NCBI GenBank assembly: GCA_040755535.1
Contig: JBFMAV010000005.1
Location: 38,972-102,971, forward strand
From: Aquabacter sp040755535
Lineage (GTDB): Bacteria; Pseudomonadota; Alphaproteobacteria; Rhizobiales; Xanthobacteraceae
DNA length: 64,000 bases
Reading direction: 5' to 3'
Shown here: one piece after another, positions 35,007 through 43,175 of the stretch
Layout of the letters: each line of letters starts with the position of its first letter
How positions within the stretch are numbered: position 1 is the stretch's first letter
The notes under the pieces: model-generated
The model's input: only the letters and a program-made list of their open reading frames with translations
What the model was told of the DNA's origin: nothing
The model's database searches: none
Made by a program: the position numbers and the translations under genes

Positions 35007-35504
35007 TCAGACCGACGCGGACAGGTCCAAATAGCGCCGCGTGACGTCGGGGAGGTGGTCCTCCAGCCAAGCGGCCATGTCCTCCTCCTGGCGCAGGGAC
35101 GCCTCCAGAAGCGGCGTCGCATGGGCAAAACCGCCGGTCTCAGCCATGGTGATGAGGGAGCGGTAGGCGGCGATCTCGTAATTCTCGAACGCGAAGTCCG
35201 CGAAGGCGTTCTTCAGGATTTCGTCGTCCGCCACCGCATGACCGAGCGCCGCCATGTTCCCCATCAGCGAGGCGCCCATGTCCTTCAGCGTGGACGTATC
35301 CTCGCCGAGTTCAGACAGGATGGAATCCAGACGGGTCTTCTGCTCCTCCGTCTCGTCCACATGCTGGCGCAGGCGGCTGGCCAGGTCGGGATAGTTTTCC
35401 AGCCGGTCCAACTGGCGGTTCATGATGGACAGGGCCTCATTTTCGAGGGCGTGGGCATTGCGCAGCCCCAGCACGAATACGTCGCGAATGGCCTGATCCG
35501 GCAT
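35007..35504 (-). CDS. DUF892 ferritin-like protein (YciE/YciF-like)
   Basis: A 165-residue four-helix-bundle protein. Helix 1 is IRDVFVLGLRNAHALENEALSIM, helix 2 RLRQHVDETEEQKTRLDSIL, and helices 3-4 contain FENYEIAAYRSLITMAE and RQEEDMAAWLEDHLPDV. The Glu/His pattern is that of a ferritin-like di-iron site. YciE/YciF proteins are general-stress proteins; the KGG protein family often shares their regulation. AAGGAG precedes the ATG at 35504. I found no clear EcfG promoter directly upstream. Confidence 0.88.
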   Translation of the reverse strand: MPDQAIRDVFVLGLRNAHALENEALSIMNRQLDRLENYPDLASRLRQHVDETEEQKTRLDSILSELGEDTSTLKDMGASLMGNMAALGHAVADDEILKNAFADFAFENYEIAAYRSLITMAETGGFAHATPLLEASLRQEEDMAAWLEDHLPDVTRRYLDLSASV

Positions 35505-35732
35505 TCGAATCTCCTTGTCGGGTGGTTTCGAGATGTCGCGCAGAAACGCCCCGGCAATGCAGGGTGCTGGCACGCGCGAGACGGTTCGAGACCGTCATCA
35601 CTTCAGTAATACAGATTGCGCAGACACAGAATTTATTCAGACCCACACATAGACTAAAGTATTTATGAGCGAAATTGTTCCCGCTACACGCTCTATGATA
35701 CGAATATCGCGAAGCGGAGCGACCGATCTGCC

Positions 35733-35921
35733 TCACCGCCGCGCGGAGCGCGCCGCGCCGAACGCATTCTTTGCTCGGCTCAAGGCCAAGTGGGCCAAGC
35801 GTTCCCGCAACACGGTGATCCAGCGCAGGGCACCCGGCTCCTGCGACTCGGTCCGCGCCTCCTGCACTCGGTCGTTTGCCCGGCGCACACGCGCCGCCAA
35901 GCGCTCCAAATGATTGGCCAT
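35733..35921 (-). CDS. Small coiled-coil hypothetical protein
   Basis: A 62-residue basic protein that looks helical throughout (MANHLERLAARVRRANDRV, then ITVLRERLAHLALSRAKNAF). AGGTGAG lies 6 bases before the ATG. It lies upstream of the DUF892 gene on the same strand. The frame on the opposite strand over this stretch has a less protein-like, Arg/Ser-rich composition. I do not recognise the family. Confidence 0.5.
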   Translation of the reverse strand: MANHLERLAARVRRANDRVQEARTESQEPGALRWITVLRERLAHLALSRAKNAFGAARSARR

Positions 35922-35945
35922 GAGATCTCACCTGCCTTTCGCACA

Positions 35946-36168
35946 CCTGATCGCCACGCGCACCATGTACTCTTTCATTTTATTATGCGTGCATCTGAGT
36001 TCAGATGCGATCACATTCGAGGATCATCAGATATTATTTATCATACAAAACTGACGATCCAACGACTAGGTGCTTGAACTGGCACCTATTCATTCTTCAT
36101 CTTAGCCATATCAATTTATTTTCTGTGATCCGGCGATACCGACCTGCGGGAGATCAAACGGCGGCAAA
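35946..36168. other. AT-rich intergenic region with an inverted repeat
   Basis: The spacer between the divergent small-protein genes is unusually AT-rich. It includes the perfect inverted repeat TAGGTGC (36067-36073) / GCACCTA (36082-36088) with an 8-base centre, a possible operator or hairpin. No gene is apparent. Confidence 0.45.
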
Positions 36169-36193
36169 GGAACCCGCAGGGGCCGCCCTCGTT
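36169..36193 (+). promoter_or_regulatory. EcfG-type general-stress promoter
   Basis: GGAAC at 36169-36173, a 16-base spacer and CGTT at 36190-36193: an exact consensus match, 66 bases before the start of the 160-residue hypothetical protein. Confidence 0.65.
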
Positions 36194-36258
36194 GCCATGA
36201 AGCAAGACGGCGCGCCGCCTCCGGGACCGCGCGGCCGGTGTGCCATGGGAGACTTGAG

Positions 36259-36741
36259 ATGCCAGAGTTCAAAAGCGCCAATCCGGACGATGCGCACCAA
36301 AATGCCATGGATCAGGCGAACCCACCTATCGCCCAGGCCGCTGCGCTGCGCGATGTGCGGGACCACGCCACTCACCACCAGGGCGGCGGGCCGACGGGCA
36401 GTGTCGGAGGCGATCGCCCGGCCGAGAGCAATGGGAGCCCCCTCCCCCCGGTTGGAGGGCGCGAGCATCTGCCGGGCGACGACCCGGCGGCGCACGGCGA
36501 AGCCCATTGGGATGCGCCCCTCACCGCACCCCTCACCCTGTCTCACCCGGCCAAGACGCTGCACACCCTGCGCGATGGGGGCGACCTCGTCTCCGGCCGC
36601 TTGACGACGATTCCCACCTCCTTTGCCTTGCGGCAGGTGGGCGTCGCCTTGGCGCGCGCGGCGAAGAGCGGCAGCGCGGAGGACATCGCCGCCGCCACGC
36701 GCCTTCTGCAACGGCTGGCAGTGGATGAAACCTTGCTCTGA
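36259..36741 (+). CDS. Hypothetical hydrophilic protein, probably stress-regulated
   Basis: A 160-residue protein. The first 95 residues are rich in Gly, Pro, His, Asp and Asn and look disordered; the last 65 (TLRDGGDLVSGRLTTIPTSF, then ALRQVGVALARAAKSGSAED) could fold into helices. GGGAGA precedes the ATG. An exact EcfG-type promoter upstream supports expression of this strand. The long open frame on the opposite strand is taken as a shadow. I do not recognise the family. Confidence 0.6.
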   Translation: MPEFKSANPDDAHQNAMDQANPPIAQAAALRDVRDHATHHQGGGPTGSVGGDRPAESNGSPLPPVGGREHLPGDDPAAHGEAHWDAPLTAPLTLSHPAKTLHTLRDGGDLVSGRLTTIPTSFALRQVGVALARAAKSGSAEDIAAATRLLQRLAVDETLL

Positions 36742-36845
36742 GCCCCGGGACCCCGACCCTCAAACGGCGTGCGAGGCCGGCCGCATCGCGATACGGGAGA
36801 TCGCGGCCGTGGGCCAGGGCTTCTGATTATCGCAGGGAAGGGAAA

Positions 36846-36922
36846 TGGCGCGAGTGACGGGGCTCGAACCCGCGACCTCCGGCGTGACAGGCCGGCGCTC
36901 TGACCAACTGAGCTACACCCGC
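36846..36922 (-). tRNA. tRNA-Asp (GTC)
   Basis: On the minus strand: acceptor GCGGGTG, D-arm GCTCAGTTGG, anticodon GTC in a loop between GCCGGC and GCCGG, T-arm CGCGGGTTCGAGCCCCG, discriminator G and encoded CCA. G73 is the expected identity base for aspartate. Confidence 0.95.
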
Positions 36923-37321
36923 AATCCGCGTCGCCGTCAGGCGCCGCGTTGAGAAGGCGGTTGATAGGGCCACCGCCCTTTCAAGTCAAGCGACGCGCCA
37001 ATGGATATTTGCCACCTGTGCAAAACTCCCCGGCGCCGACAAAAACGCACGGTCGCAGCTTTTGCGCGGCCCATCGCCGTCACCCCCTCATGGCGCACGC
37101 GAAGCGCCACCGGACTGCAGATGATGCACCGCGAATTCGGCAATCGGGTCGCCTGCCCCTCTTGTGCGCCGGCATCCGACGCAATCGTCCGCGCCAGGCG
37201 GCGTTCTAACCTTGCCCTGTCGGGCCATAGGATAAGCAAGGGCAAGAGCATTTGGCCGGCGGTTACGGGCTCGAAGCGCCGACCCGTGCCTGATGGACGC
37301 GACCTGACCAACCGCGCGCCG
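36923..37321. other. Intergenic region with a tRNA-like relic
   Basis: About 400 bases without a credible gene; several frames are open but rich in Arg and Ala and lack ribosome sites. At about 37253-37318 the sequence resembles a tRNA gene read on the minus strand: it contains ACGGGCTCGAAGCGCCGACC and CTGACCAACCGCG, like the T-arm and D-arm of the tRNA-Val and tRNA-Asp in this window. The arms no longer pair, so it is a fossil rather than a gene. Confidence 0.4.
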
Positions 37322-38209
37322 TCAGATCTTCGGCGCCGGCAGGGCGAGTTCCTGGGTCATCCATTTCGCGAACATGCGCACCGAGCGGCGCGCCTTGGCG
37401 ACGCGCGGAAACACCAGGTAGTGCCCCACATAGCGCACGTCCTGCGCCCGGCCCGCGAGCGGGGCCACGAGCCGCCCCTGGGCGATCTCGCGCTCCGCGA
37501 GGCGGGTGGATTCCAGCGCCACGCCCATCCCGTCCACCGCCGCCGCGATGGCCATGAAGGAGCGGTCGAAACGTGAGCCGCGCGGCGCGGGGGGCGCGGT
37601 GTCGTTCACCTGGAACCAGTTGTTCCAGCGCACCCTCTTGTTGTCGCTGTCGATCAGTTCCGCGCCCAGCAGGTCGCGCACTGACTGGATGCGTTCGGCA
37701 AGTTCGGGCGCACAGAGCGGCGTCACGGTCTCCTCACCCAGCGGAATGACGATGAGGCCTTCCTGGCGGGGCGGGCCGTAGCAGATGTCCGCATCGAACT
37801 CGTCATGCTCGAACCGGGGATAATCGACGCCGGCCGAGAGCCGGACCTCCAGCCCTGGCAGACCCGCGAGAAGCCCGCGCAGGCGCGGCAGCAGCCATTG
37901 CGCCGCCATGGAGGGCGCGCAGTGAAGCCGCAGCAGATTGCCGGAGCGTGCGCCCACCGTCTCGATGCCCTGGCGCATCTCGTCCAGCCCGGCAGAGACA
38001 TGCCGCATGAGGGCTTCGCCCGCCGCGTTCAGATAGACCGCGCGCCGCTGGCGTTCGAACAGCGGCGTGCCCATCAGGCTTTCCAGCTTGCGCACCGCAT
38101 GGCTGACCGCGCTCGGAGAGATGCTGAGCTCGTCGCTCGCCGCGCGGAACGAACCCGTGCGGGCCGCCGCCTCGAAGGCCTGGAGCGCGGAGAGAGGAAG
38201 TCGTCGCAT
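37322..38209 (-). CDS. LysR-type transcriptional regulator, GcvA-like
   Basis: A 295-residue regulator. The N-terminal winged helix-turn-helix starts RRLPLSALQAFEAAARTGSF and includes SISPSAVSHAVRKLESLMG. The effector domain follows from about residue 90. The start at ATG 38209 fits the GcvA-type N-terminus. It is divergent from the SDR/transketolase/TRAP operon and most likely controls it. A T-N11-A box lies 44 bases upstream of its own start, which fits autoregulation. Confidence 0.93.
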   Translation of the reverse strand: MRRLPLSALQAFEAAARTGSFRAASDELSISPSAVSHAVRKLESLMGTPLFERQRRAVYLNAAGEALMRHVSAGLDEMRQGIETVGARSGNLLRLHCAPSMAAQWLLPRLRGLLAGLPGLEVRLSAGVDYPRFEHDEFDADICYGPPRQEGLIVIPLGEETVTPLCAPELAERIQSVRDLLGAELIDSDNKRVRWNNWFQVNDTAPPAPRGSRFDRSFMAIAAAVDGMGVALESTRLAEREIAQGRLVAPLAGRAQDVRYVGHYLVFPRVAKARRSVRMFAKWMTQELALPAPKI

Positions 38210-38252
38210 GGGGTGATCCTGCGGGGCACGGCTGGGGCACCGGGCAAATAGG

Positions 38253-38265
38253 TGAACATGATTCA
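38253..38265. promoter_or_regulatory. LysR-type T-N11-A box, first copy
   Basis: TGAACATGATTCA has the T-N11-A form with dyad symmetry TGAA/TTCA. The same 13-mer with one change occurs at 45108-45120 before the second transketolase gene. It lies in the divergent lysR-SDR region. Confidence 0.5.
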
Positions 38266-38320
38266 TCCAAACGCGCAATTTTTGTGTTTTTCAGGTGACG
38301 GGAGGCGGGGCAATCTGCAT

Positions 38321-38337
38321 TTGCCAGAGCGTGGCAA
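38321..38337. promoter_or_regulatory. Perfect 17-bp palindrome in the lysR-SDR gap
   Basis: TTGCCA, GAGCG, TGGCAA form a perfect inverted repeat, 124 bases before the SDR start codon. It could be a second site for the LysR protein or for another regulator. Confidence 0.45.
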
Positions 38338-38460
38338 GCGTCTCCTCCCTGTAAGGTCCGCTCCTCCGCCTCTGTCGCAAAATGTGAGATTGCGTGGTGC
38401 GACCGGCCTGCGATGCAGGCTGGTCGGCGCGCCCTCCAAAAAAACGGTTTGAGGGACGGA

Positions 38461-39213
38461 ATGCTTCTCAAGGACAAGACCGCCGCCATTTCCGGCGCCG
38501 CCAGCGCGCGCGGCATCGGCCTCGCCACCGCCAAGCTGTTCGCCGCGCACGGCGCGCGCGTGGCCATTCTCGACATCGACGCCGCCGCCGCGACGCAGGC
38601 CGCCGCCGACCTCGGCCCGCAGCATATCGGCGTCGCCTGCGACGTGGCCGACAAGGCCTCCTGCCAGGCCGCCGCCGACACCGTCGTCGGCACTTTCGGC
38701 CATATCGATATCCTCGTGAACAATGCGGGCGTCACCCAGCCGGTGAAGACGCTCGACATCGACGAGGCGAGCTGGGACCGCATCCAGGACATCAACTGCA
38801 AGGGCGTCCTGTTCCTGAGCCAGGTGTTCATCCCCCATATGCAGGCCCGTAAGAGCGGCTCGATCGCCTGCATGTCCTCCGTCTCCGCGCAGCGCGGCGG
38901 CGGCATCTTCGGCGGCCCGCATTATTCCTCAGCCAAGGCCGGTGTCCTGGGCCTTGCCAAGGCCATGGCCCGCGAGTTCGGGGGGGACGGCATCCGCGTG
39001 AATTGCGTGACCCCCGGCCTGATCCAGACCGACATTACCGGCGGCAAGCTGACCGACGACATGCGTCGTGAAATTCTAAAGGGCATCCCGCTCAACCGGC
39101 TGGGCGATGCCTCGGACGTGGCAGGGATCTATCTTTTTCTCGCCTCCGACCTCTCCGCCTATGTCACCGGCGCCGTCATCGACGTGAATGGCGGCATGCT
39201 GATCCACGGCTGA
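38461..39213 (+). CDS. Short-chain dehydrogenase/reductase of the catabolic operon
   Basis: A 250-residue classical SDR. Cofactor loop: ISGAASARGIGLATAK, with Asp after beta-2 (AILDIDA), indicating NAD. NNAG is present (ILVNNAGVTQ); the catalytic triad lies in CMSSVSAQRGGGIFGGPHYSSAKAG. It is the first gene of the operon, so it probably performs the first oxidation or reduction of the imported compound. Among relatives are polyol and gluconate dehydrogenases as well as fatty-acid reductases. The specificity is unknown. Confidence 0.9.
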   Translation: MLLKDKTAAISGAASARGIGLATAKLFAAHGARVAILDIDAAAATQAAADLGPQHIGVACDVADKASCQAAADTVVGTFGHIDILVNNAGVTQPVKTLDIDEASWDRIQDINCKGVLFLSQVFIPHMQARKSGSIACMSSVSAQRGGGIFGGPHYSSAKAGVLGLAKAMAREFGGDGIRVNCVTPGLIQTDITGGKLTDDMRREILKGIPLNRLGDASDVAGIYLFLASDLSAYVTGAVIDVNGGMLIHG

Positions 39214-39309
39214 GGCGGCCCGCGCGGGACGCCCCGCGCGCCGCCCGCAGGACCGTCACCGGCTGGGGCGCGGATGCGTCCCCTCCCCCCGCGACAGGAG
39301 ACCCGTGCC

Positions 39310-40158
39310 ATGAGCACAGCTTCCATCGGCCACAATCTTTCGCTCGAACGCCGGGCCTGGAACATCCGCCGCCACGCCCTGCTCATGGGCGAGGTGCAGG
39401 GACAGGGCTACATCGCGCAGGCGCTCGACATTGCCGACGTGCTGGCCACCGCCTATTTCCACGCCATGACCTTCCGCCCGGACGATCCGTACTGGGAAGG
39501 CCGCGACCGCTTCCTGCTCTCCAATGGCCATTACGCGATCGCGCTCTATGCGGCGCTGATCGAGGCCGGCATCATTCCCGAGGAGGAGCTTGAAACCTAC
39601 GGCTCCGACGAGAGCCGCCTGCCCATGTCCGGCATGGCGAGCTACACGCCGGGCATGGAAATGTCCGGCGGCTCGCTTGGCCTTGGCCTGTCCATCGCGG
39701 TCGGCAAGGGCCTCGGCCTCAAGCGCAAGGGCTCGCACAGCCGCGTCTACACGCTGTTCTCCGACGGCGAACTGGACGAAGGCTCGGTGTGGGAGGCGAT
39801 CATGTCCGCCGCCCATTTCAAGCTCGACAACCTCATCGCCATCGTGGACGTGAACAACCAGCAGGCGGACGGCCCCTCCACCACCGTCATGGCGTTCGAG
39901 CCACTGACCGACAAGCTGGAAGCCTTCGGCTGGTTCGTGCAGCGCGTGGATGGCAACGACCTTGCCGCCGTGCGTGATGCGTTCGACGCCGCCAAGGCCC
40001 AGATGGGCAGCGGCAAGCCCAGCATGATCATCGCCGACACGCTGATGGGCAAGGGCGTTCCCTTCCTGGAAGCGCGCGAGAAGAACCATTTCATCCGCGT
40101 CGAAGCCAATGAGTGGCAATTGGCGCTGGCCGCTCTCGACGAGAGGAAGCCGTCATGA
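39310..40158 (+). CDS. Transketolase-like N-terminal subunit (thiamine diphosphate-binding)
   Basis: A 282-residue protein equal to the first transketolase domain. The TPP/magnesium motif reads SDGELDEGSVWEAIMSAAHF with IVDVNNQQ, where most family members have GDGE and N at the same places. LSNGHYAIALYAAL and MSGGSLGLGLSIAVG are also family stretches. The N-terminal substrate His of the usual GHxGG segment reads GQGYI (Gln32). It forms an enzyme with the next gene, which it overlaps by 4 bases (ATGA). Split transketolases of this kind occur in special sugar pathways, for instance for apulose phosphate or sulfosugars. Confidence 0.88.
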   Translation: MSTASIGHNLSLERRAWNIRRHALLMGEVQGQGYIAQALDIADVLATAYFHAMTFRPDDPYWEGRDRFLLSNGHYAIALYAALIEAGIIPEEELETYGSDESRLPMSGMASYTPGMEMSGGSLGLGLSIAVGKGLGLKRKGSHSRVYTLFSDGELDEGSVWEAIMSAAHFKLDNLIAIVDVNNQQADGPSTTVMAFEPLTDKLEAFGWFVQRVDGNDLAAVRDAFDAAKAQMGSGKPSMIIADTLMGKGVPFLEAREKNHFIRVEANEWQLALAALDERKPS

Positions 40159-41174
40159 AGCCCGCATCGCAGAGCGCACCGGCCGGGGCGGCCAAGCCGC
40201 GCCTCACCACCTCGGCGATGATCGCCTCCATCGCCTCCGAGGGGCAGCGCACCAAGCCCGCGCCCTTCGGCCACGCGCTGAACGCCTTGGCGAGCGCGGA
40301 TGCGCGCATCGTCGGCATGACGGCGGATCTCGGCAAATACACCGACCTGCATATTTTCGCGCAGGCGCATCCCGACCGGTTCTACCAGATGGGCATGGCC
40401 GAGCAGTTGCTGTTCGGCGCCGCCTCGGGGCTCGCCTCGGAGGGGTTCACCCCCTTCTGCACCACCTATGCGGTGTTCGCCTCGCGGCGCGCCTACGACT
40501 TCATCCATCAGACCATTGCGGAAGAAGACCGCAATGTGAAGATCGCCTGCGCCCTGCCCGGCCTCACCTCAGGCTATGGCCCCTCCCACCAGGCGACCGA
40601 GGACCTCGCGCTATTCCGCGCGATGCCCAACATGGTGGTGATCGACCCGTGCGACGCACTGGATATCGAGCAGGCCGTCCCCGCCATGGCCGCCCATCAG
40701 GGGCCGGTCTATATGCGCCTGTTGCGCGGACAGGTGCCGCTGGTGCTCGATGAGTACGGCTACACCTTCGAGTTGGGCAAGGCGAAGCTGCTGCGCGATG
40801 GCTATGAAGTGCTGTTCATCTCGTCCGGCATCATGACCATGCGCGCGCTGGAAGCGGCGAAGGCGCTGGAGGCGGACCGCATTGATGTGGGCGTCCTGCA
40901 TGTCCCCACCATCAAGCCGCTGGACACGCAGGCCCTCCTCGACGCCTGCGCCAAGCCGGGGCGGCTGGTGATCGTGGCGGAAAATCACACTGTCAATGGC
41001 GGCCTCGGGGAGGCGGTGGCCGGCCTTTTGATGCGCGAGGGGGTTCATCCCGCCTTCCGCATGATCGGCCTGCCGGACGAATTCCTTGCCGCGGGCGCCC
41101 TGCCCACCCTGCATGATCGGTACGGCATTTCCACAGAGGCGCTCTGCACCCAGGTGCGTGCATGGCTCAAATAG
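40155..41174 (+). CDS. Transketolase-like C-terminal subunit
   Basis: A 339-residue protein with the pyrimidine-binding and C-terminal domains of transketolase. MGMAEQLLFGAASGLA carries the catalytic Glu that activates thiamine diphosphate; PGLTSGYGPSHQATEDLALFRAMPNM replaces the usual DGATHQ. The last domain has VLHVPTIKPLD and VVAENHTVNGGLGEAVAGLL. Residues 1-30 form an Ala/Pro-rich leader. It starts at ATG 40155 inside the stop of its partner. Confidence 0.88.
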   Translation: MKPASQSAPAGAAKPRLTTSAMIASIASEGQRTKPAPFGHALNALASADARIVGMTADLGKYTDLHIFAQAHPDRFYQMGMAEQLLFGAASGLASEGFTPFCTTYAVFASRRAYDFIHQTIAEEDRNVKIACALPGLTSGYGPSHQATEDLALFRAMPNMVVIDPCDALDIEQAVPAMAAHQGPVYMRLLRGQVPLVLDEYGYTFELGKAKLLRDGYEVLFISSGIMTMRALEAAKALEADRIDVGVLHVPTIKPLDTQALLDACAKPGRLVIVAENHTVNGGLGEAVAGLLMREGVHPAFRMIGLPDEFLAAGALPTLHDRYGISTEALCTQVRAWLK

Positions 41175-41226
41175 TCTGACGGCGGCGGCAGCCCCCAAAA
41201 GAGGGGCGCCGCACGGGAGGAACAAG

Positions 41227-42105
41227 ATGAAGAAGATCGGGTTCGTCGGCCTGGGCTCCATGGGCCTGCCGATGGCGACCAATCTATCCGCGGCCGGCTT
41301 CACCGTGACCGGCTTCGATGTGCGCGCCGAGGCGCGCGACGCCTTCGCCACGGCCGGCGGGGGCGCGGCCGTGCATCTGTCCGAGGCCTTCGCGGGTCAG
41401 GAGGTGGCCATCCTCATGGTGGTCAACGCCGCGCAGGCCGAGGACATCCTGTTCACGCATGGCGCGCTGGCGCAGTTGGCTCCCGGCGGCATCGTCATCC
41501 TCATGGCCACCTGCCCGCCGGCCTCGGTGGCGGCGCTGGCCGTGCGGGTGGAGGCCACCGGCCGCGCGCTCGTCGATGCCCCGGTCTCCGGCGGCGTGGT
41601 GGGGGCGAAGGCGGCAAGCCTCACCATCATGGCCGCCGCGCCCCGCGCGATCTTCGCGCAGGTCAAGCCCGTGCTCGACGCCATGGGCTCCAAGGTGGTG
41701 TTTCTGGGCGAGGCGCCGGGCCAGGGCGCCACAGCAAAGGCGGTCAACCAGCTTCTGTGCGGCGCGCATCTGGCGATCGCCGCCGAAGGGCTCTCGCTCG
41801 CGGAAGCCCTCGGCGTCGATACCGCCGCCATGCTGGATATCCTGTCCGGCTCGGCGGCGTCGAGCTGGATGCTGAAGGATCGCGGGGGGCGCATGCTCCA
41901 GGATGCGCCACCCGTTACCAGCGCCGTGGACATCTTCGTGAAGGATCTCGGCATCGTGCTGGAAGCCGGCCGAGACGCGCGCGTCGCCCTGCCCATGGCC
42001 GCGACCGCGCTCCAACTCTTCCTGTCCGTCTCGGGCCGGGGCCTCGGCGCGCGGGACGACAGCCAGGTCATCGCCGCTTATCGCGCCCTCCAGGGGCGTA
42101 CCTGA
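41227..42105 (+). CDS. Beta-hydroxyacid dehydrogenase, LtnD/3-hydroxyisobutyrate dehydrogenase-like
   Basis: A 292-residue NAD(P)-dependent enzyme. The Rossmann start is IGFVGLGSMGLPMATNL, the substrate loop DAPVSGGVVGAKAASLTIM, and the catalytic Lys lies in GQGATAKAVNQLLCGAHL. It belongs to the family that oxidises the 2- or 3-hydroxyl of short hydroxyacids such as L-threonate, D-glycerate and 3-hydroxyisobutyrate. In this operon a sugar-acid substrate is the natural inference. Confidence 0.88.
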   Translation: MKKIGFVGLGSMGLPMATNLSAAGFTVTGFDVRAEARDAFATAGGGAAVHLSEAFAGQEVAILMVVNAAQAEDILFTHGALAQLAPGGIVILMATCPPASVAALAVRVEATGRALVDAPVSGGVVGAKAASLTIMAAAPRAIFAQVKPVLDAMGSKVVFLGEAPGQGATAKAVNQLLCGAHLAIAAEGLSLAEALGVDTAAMLDILSGSAASSWMLKDRGGRMLQDAPPVTSAVDIFVKDLGIVLEAGRDARVALPMAATALQLFLSVSGRGLGARDDSQVIAAYRALQGRT

Positions 42106-42154
42106 CGACCAATACCAAACGCCGCAAAGACGGCATCACCCTAGGGAGGAACCC

Positions 42155-43171
42155 ATGACCGACACCCCATTCCAGAAGCCCACCCGCCGCACGGTGCTAG
42201 CCGGCGCGCTCGCGATCCCCGCCCTTCTCACCCTGCCGCGCGGGGCGCTCGCCCAGGCGCAGATCAGCCTGACGCTCGGCCACAATGCCGCCGCCGGCAA
42301 TCCGCGCTGGATCGCCGCCGACAAGTTCGGCGAATTGGTCAAGGAGCGCAGCAACGGGCGCATCTCCGTGCGCGTCGCCGGCGCCGAGCAGCTCGGCAAC
42401 GAACAGTCCCTGCTCACCAGCCTGCGCACCGGCGCGGTGGACATGACCGTGAACAGCCAGGGCTCCACCTCCGCCTTGCTGCCCGAACTGGCGGCGCTCG
42501 GCCTGCCCTTCCTGTTCAACGACTCCGCCGCCGCCTTCAAGGTGCTGGACGGCCCCATCGGCACCGAGCTTGACCAGCGATTCAACAAGATCGGCATGGT
42601 GTCGCTCGGCTGGTGGGACAATGGCATCCGCGACGTCACCAACAGCAAGCGGCCCATCTACAAGCCCGCCGATCTGAAGGGCCTGAAGATCCGCACGCCG
42701 CCGGACCCGATGACCATCGACATCTTCCAGACGCTCGGCGCTGCCACCGAGCAGATCTCGTTCGGCGAACTCTATGTGGCGCTCCAGCAGGGCGTGGTGG
42801 ACGGGCAGGAGAACCCGCTGGTAAACATTCTCTCGTCCAAGCTCTACGAGGTGAACAAGTACATCTCGCTGACCGGGCACAAGTGGGAATGCTCGCCCTT
42901 CCTCATGTCCCAGATCACCTGGACCCGCCTCTCCCCCGCCGACCGCGACATCATCAAGAGCGCGGCCAAGGACGCGGGCGACCTCCAGCGCAAGCTGTTC
43001 CAGGACAACCAGCAGAAGGCGGCCGCGGATTTCAAGGCCAATCCCAAGCTGGAGATCAACCAGGCCGACCGGCCGGCCCTGCGCGAAGCGTGCGCGCCGG
43101 TCTACGACATCTGGAAGGCGAAGCGCTTCGGCGATTTCGTGGACCGTCTCGTCGCCGCGGCCCGGGCCTGA
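42155..43171 (+). CDS. dctP: TRAP transporter substrate-binding protein (DctP family)
   Basis: A 338-residue periplasmic protein. The signal has a twin-Arg-like start (TRRTVLAGALAIPALLTL) and ends around ALAQA. The mature part shows DctP hallmarks: GNPRWIAADKFGELV, a central DLKGLKIRTPPDPM with the Arg that binds the ligand carboxylate, and GVVDGQENPL. The conserved Arg favours an organic acid such as a sugar acid. GGAGG precedes the ATG. Confidence 0.92.
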   Translation: MTDTPFQKPTRRTVLAGALAIPALLTLPRGALAQAQISLTLGHNAAAGNPRWIAADKFGELVKERSNGRISVRVAGAEQLGNEQSLLTSLRTGAVDMTVNSQGSTSALLPELAALGLPFLFNDSAAAFKVLDGPIGTELDQRFNKIGMVSLGWWDNGIRDVTNSKRPIYKPADLKGLKIRTPPDPMTIDIFQTLGAATEQISFGELYVALQQGVVDGQENPLVNILSSKLYEVNKYISLTGHKWECSPFLMSQITWTRLSPADRDIIKSAAKDAGDLQRKLFQDNQQKAAADFKANPKLEINQADRPALREACAPVYDIWKAKRFGDFVDRLVAAARA

Positions 43172-43175
43172 TCCC

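Noticed and set aside
35656..35681. GGGAAC on the minus strand upstream of the DUF892 gene
   Set aside because: At the right distance the -10 reads ACTT rather than CGTT or GGTT, so it is not counted as an EcfG promoter.
35665..35913. Open frame of 82 codons on the plus strand
   Set aside because: Its composition is Arg/Ser-rich without a ribosome site, while the minus strand has a better small gene with AGGTGAG.
36154..36711. Long open frame opposite the 160-residue hypothetical gene
   Set aside because: It lacks a ribosome site and has no promoter, whereas the plus strand has an exact EcfG-type promoter; GC-rich DNA often keeps the antisense frame open.
36937..37311. Minus-strand frame of 124 codons between tRNA-Asp and lysR
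   Set aside because: Mixed basic composition without domains, overlapping the tRNA-like relic; no ribosome site seen.
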